Source: Candidatus Peregrinibacteria bacterium (lineage in GTDB: Bacteria > Patescibacteriota > Gracilibacteria > UBA1369 > PNNO01). From it: a DNA stretch of 9,065 nucleotides. A model generated the notes under the pieces. The model did not search any database and was not told where the DNA came from. It worked only from the letters and a program-made list of their open reading frames with translations. Shown piece after piece: positions 8,481-9,065 of this stretch; the first letter of the stretch is position 1; each line of letters opens with the position of its first letter. Location: positions 1 through 9,065 of the forward strand of contig WJKT01000063.1 of the NCBI GenBank assembly GCA_014728955.1, read 5' to 3'. A program made the position numbers and the translations under genes.

Positions 8481-8503
8481 GGAAAGCGGGCCTCACGGCC
8501 CGC
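8481..8503 (-). terminator. Terminator-like GC hairpin with GUGA loop
   Basis: GCGGGCC (8503-8497) pairs perfectly with GGCCCGC (8492-8486) around a GUGA tetraloop on the minus strand, followed by UUUCCCUUUAU and, after a further short gap, UUUUUU (8470-8465). The stem is strong but the first U tract is interrupted by CCC. It could therefore end the structured RNA, act as a partial attenuator ahead of miaB about 60 nt downstream, or simply be its 3' structural hairpin. Confidence 0.45.
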
Positions 8504-8543
8504 AAGTATCAGAGATGAAACTATAAGGCTGTAAGTACCCGCT

Positions 8544-8599
8544 AAAGGGGGTAGAACCAGCGGATACACAAGGCATCCACGGATTCAAAGGGGGTGATC
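8544..8599 (-). repeat. Pair of ACCCCCUUU motifs, one extended to a 16S tail look-alike
   Basis: On the minus strand ACCCCCTTT occurs at 8595-8587 and again at 8552-8544, directly flanking the H4 hairpin. The first copy is part of GATCACCCCCTTT (8599-8587), which differs at one base from the conserved 3' tail of bacterial 16S rRNA, GATCACCTCCTTT. Looser CCCUU-type copies lie at 8658-8652, 8648-8642 and 8482-8475, making five C-rich segments in one transcript. Confidence 0.55.
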
Positions 8600-8664
8600 T
8601 TACTTACCCTTTAGAAGACCGCGAACGGTCTGCAAAAAAGGATAAGGGATCAAAAGGGAGTAAA

Positions 8665-8739
8665 TCAGGTTCTAGGAGCTAACGCTACTAGAATCATCAT
8701 TACGTTAATAATGATAACATATTTTTTTAGAAAAAGCAA
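8665..8739 (-). other. Possible 24-residue hydrophobic small ORF (speculative)
   Basis: Minus strand, TTG start at 8739 and TGA at 8667-8665. The predicted peptide has two lysines near its N-terminus, then a run of hydrophobic residues (YVIIINVMMILVALA) ending PRT, the shape of a small membrane peptide. A perfect AAAGGAGG lies at 8750-8743, but only three bases separate it from the TTG, which is short. An internal ATG at 8700 would give an 11-residue peptide starting a few bases after the predicted transcription start, so a leaderless leader peptide is the alternative. The ORF overlaps the predicted promoter and hairpin H1, and AT-rich DNA readily yields such peptides, so confidence is low. 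Confidence 0.15.
8711..8739 (-). promoter_or_regulatory. Extended -10 promoter for the structured RNA / miaB
   Basis: Minus strand: TTGCTT (8739-8734), an exact 17-base spacer, then TATCAT (8716-8711) preceded by TGT, an extended -10. Transcription would start near 8706-8703, immediately before hairpin H1. This is the best promoter-like sequence in the window. An imperfect inverted repeat (8693-8715) overlaps the -10 and start site and could be an operator. Confidence 0.55.
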
Positions 8740-8757
8740 GCCCCTCCTTTGGCAACA

Positions 8758-8832
8758 TGGTGTCCCCAGGTGGAATTGAACCACCATCTAGAGCTTAGGA
8801 GGCCCTTGTTCTATCCATTAAACTATGGGGAC
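8758..8832 (-). tRNA. tRNA-Arg (anticodon CCU)
   Basis: A complete cloverleaf of 75 nt on the minus strand, with the 3' CCA encoded (8760-8758). The acceptor stem GTCCCCA pairs with TGGGGAC, and the D arm is closed by GTTT with GAAC. The anticodon stem AGGGC/GCTCT carries the loop CTCCTAA, giving anticodon CCU, which reads the Arg codon AGG. The variable loop is four bases and the T arm is GGTGG-TTCAATT-CCACC. The discriminator base is A. The first 10 bases coincide with the last codons and stop of the upstream protein gene, so both must come from one transcript or from overlapping ones. The structured RNA's promoter begins 19 bases after the CCA, in the same direction. Confidence 0.96.
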
Positions 8833-9065
8833 ACGTCTAGCAGAACACATTCTGTTTTATCGTCGGGCAATTCCCCTTTACCATCAATTTCCAACACTTC
8901 TTCTTCTCGTGGATCACTAATCCCCAATTGTTTTAGCAATATATCAACCTCATCATCTTTATAATTCATCGGTATAACAACACGCGGATCAATCGATTCA
9001 ATAACTTCATGTGCTTTTTTCGAATCAAGCACCTCTTTCCCCGCAGCAGGGACCATAAGAACATC
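8823..9065 (-). CDS. MBL-fold metallohydrolase, UlaG-like (C-terminal part; 5' end beyond window)
   Basis: The frame is open to the right edge, so only the last 80 or so residues are visible and the start lies outside. The segment DVLMVPAAGKEVLD, then AHEVIESIDPRVVIPMNYK, matches the C-terminal half of UlaG-like metallo-beta-lactamase-fold proteins (usual form D-hydrophobic-PxGG...A...PRxxIPMHY). The substrate cannot be inferred. The residue normally His in IPMHY, a metal ligand in this fold, is Asn here (AAT codon). The C-terminal TECVLLDVSP ends where family members usually end. Its last codons and TAG stop (8832-8823) form the 5' acceptor strand of the tRNA-Arg gene, an overlap of 10 bases. 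Confidence 0.85.
   Translation of the reverse strand, partial: DVLMVPAAGKEVLDSKKAHEVIESIDPRVVIPMNYKDDEVDILLKQLGISDPREEEVLEIDGKGELPDDKTECVLLDVSP

Larger units (their letters stand above)
8478..8705 (-). ncRNA. Unidentified structured RNA or miaB leader (minus strand)
   Basis: The roughly 300-base gap contains no convincing gene but folds well as a minus-strand RNA. In transcript order: hairpin H1 (8693-8670, 6+3 bp, loop GUUA); a pyrimidine-rich stretch with CUCCCUUUU and AUCCCUUAUCC (8660-8640); H2 (8631-8616, 6 bp, UUCG loop); H4 (8586-8575 with 8565-8554, 11 of 12 paired, 9-nt loop), flanked by two ACCCCCUUU copies; and H5 (8503-8486, 7 GC-rich pairs, GUGA loop). GUAAGUA (8607-8601) can also close with UACUUAC (8537-8531). 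Minus is favoured because UUCG and GUGA are stable tetraloops only on that strand, because two G-U pairs in H4 become A-C mismatches on the other strand, and because a good minus promoter lies just upstream. It does not show hallmarks of RNase P RNA, tmRNA or SRP RNA. It may be an independent small RNA or an attenuator leader of miaB. Ends are estimates. Confidence 0.5.

Noticed and set aside
8478..8705. RNase P RNA, tmRNA, SRP RNA or 6S RNA
   Set aside because: I looked for GAGGAAAGUCC and ACAGNRA-type RNase P segments, tmRNA acceptor ends with a tag frame, the SRP GGAAGGAAGCAGC-type apical core, and the 6S long rod with central bubble. None was convincing on either strand, though a covariance-model search could overturn this.
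8474..8728. Structured RNA on the + strand, starting from TGCTATAAA (8459-8467) and ending at the AT hairpin plus T7 (8693-8728)
   Set aside because: An extended -10 and a weak terminator do exist on this strand, but the loops become CGAA and UCAC, H4 gains A-C mismatches, and six bases separate the AT-rich stem from the T run. The minus strand explains the structure better.
8749..8964. 71-codon + strand reading frame across the tRNA and MBL gene
   Set aside because: It is the antisense of a tRNA and of a protein gene with clear family motifs; no start signal or family resemblance.
1..9065. CRISPR array, insertion sequence or prophage signs
   Set aside because: No regularly spaced repeats, transposase, integrase or terminal inverted repeats were seen; the C-rich repeats near 8475-8658 are irregularly spaced and short.

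Overview
The window looks like chromosomal sequence from a Candidate Phyla Radiation (Patescibacteria, Parcubacteria-like) bacterium. Three things suggest this: neighbouring membrane proteins of the DUF4012 and DUF3352-like types, which are common in those genomes; a strikingly shortened alanyl-tRNA synthetase; and very tight gene packing with almost no Shine-Dalgarno sequences. The standard genetic code appears to be used, since no in-frame TGA is seen in the genes. The assignment is inferred from gene content and was not tested by phylogeny.

Layout, left to right. (1) The 3' two-thirds of mutL on the + strand, cut by the left edge; it ends at 1327 and carries a complete MutL endonuclease motif set. 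(2) A two-gene minus-strand operon running 5143 to 1329: a DUF3352-like membrane-anchored protein, then a DUF4012 membrane-anchored protein, joined by a TAATG stop/start overlap. Its end converges on mutL with one base between the stop codons. (3) A 102-bp divergent promoter region (5144-5245) with a perfect 8-bp-arm inverted repeat. (4) alaS on the + strand (5246-7072), a minimal AlaRS lacking both the usual middle beta-barrel and the C-terminal C-Ala domain. (5) miaB on the minus strand (8423-7059), overlapping the end of alaS by 14 bp tail to tail. (6) A gene-free stretch (8424-8757) that is not empty: it holds a strong minus-strand promoter and about 230 nt of sequence that folds well as a minus-strand RNA, ending in a GC-rich terminator-like hairpin. 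(7) A minus-strand tRNA-Arg(CCU) with encoded CCA, whose first 10 bases overlap the end of (8) a metallo-beta-lactamase-fold gene cut by the right edge.

The housekeeping theme is translation quality and genome maintenance: alanine charging and editing, A37 modification of tRNA, an AGG-decoding tRNA, and mismatch repair. The two membrane proteins have unknown function. The most interesting element is the unidentified structured RNA at about 8478-8705. Two copies of ACCCCCUUU flank a 12-bp hairpin, and one sits in GAUCACCCCCUUU, one base away from the anti-Shine-Dalgarno tail of 16S rRNA (GAUCACCUCCUUU). It may be a novel small RNA or a regulatory leader of miaB. I could not match it to RNase P RNA, tmRNA, SRP RNA or 6S RNA by eye.
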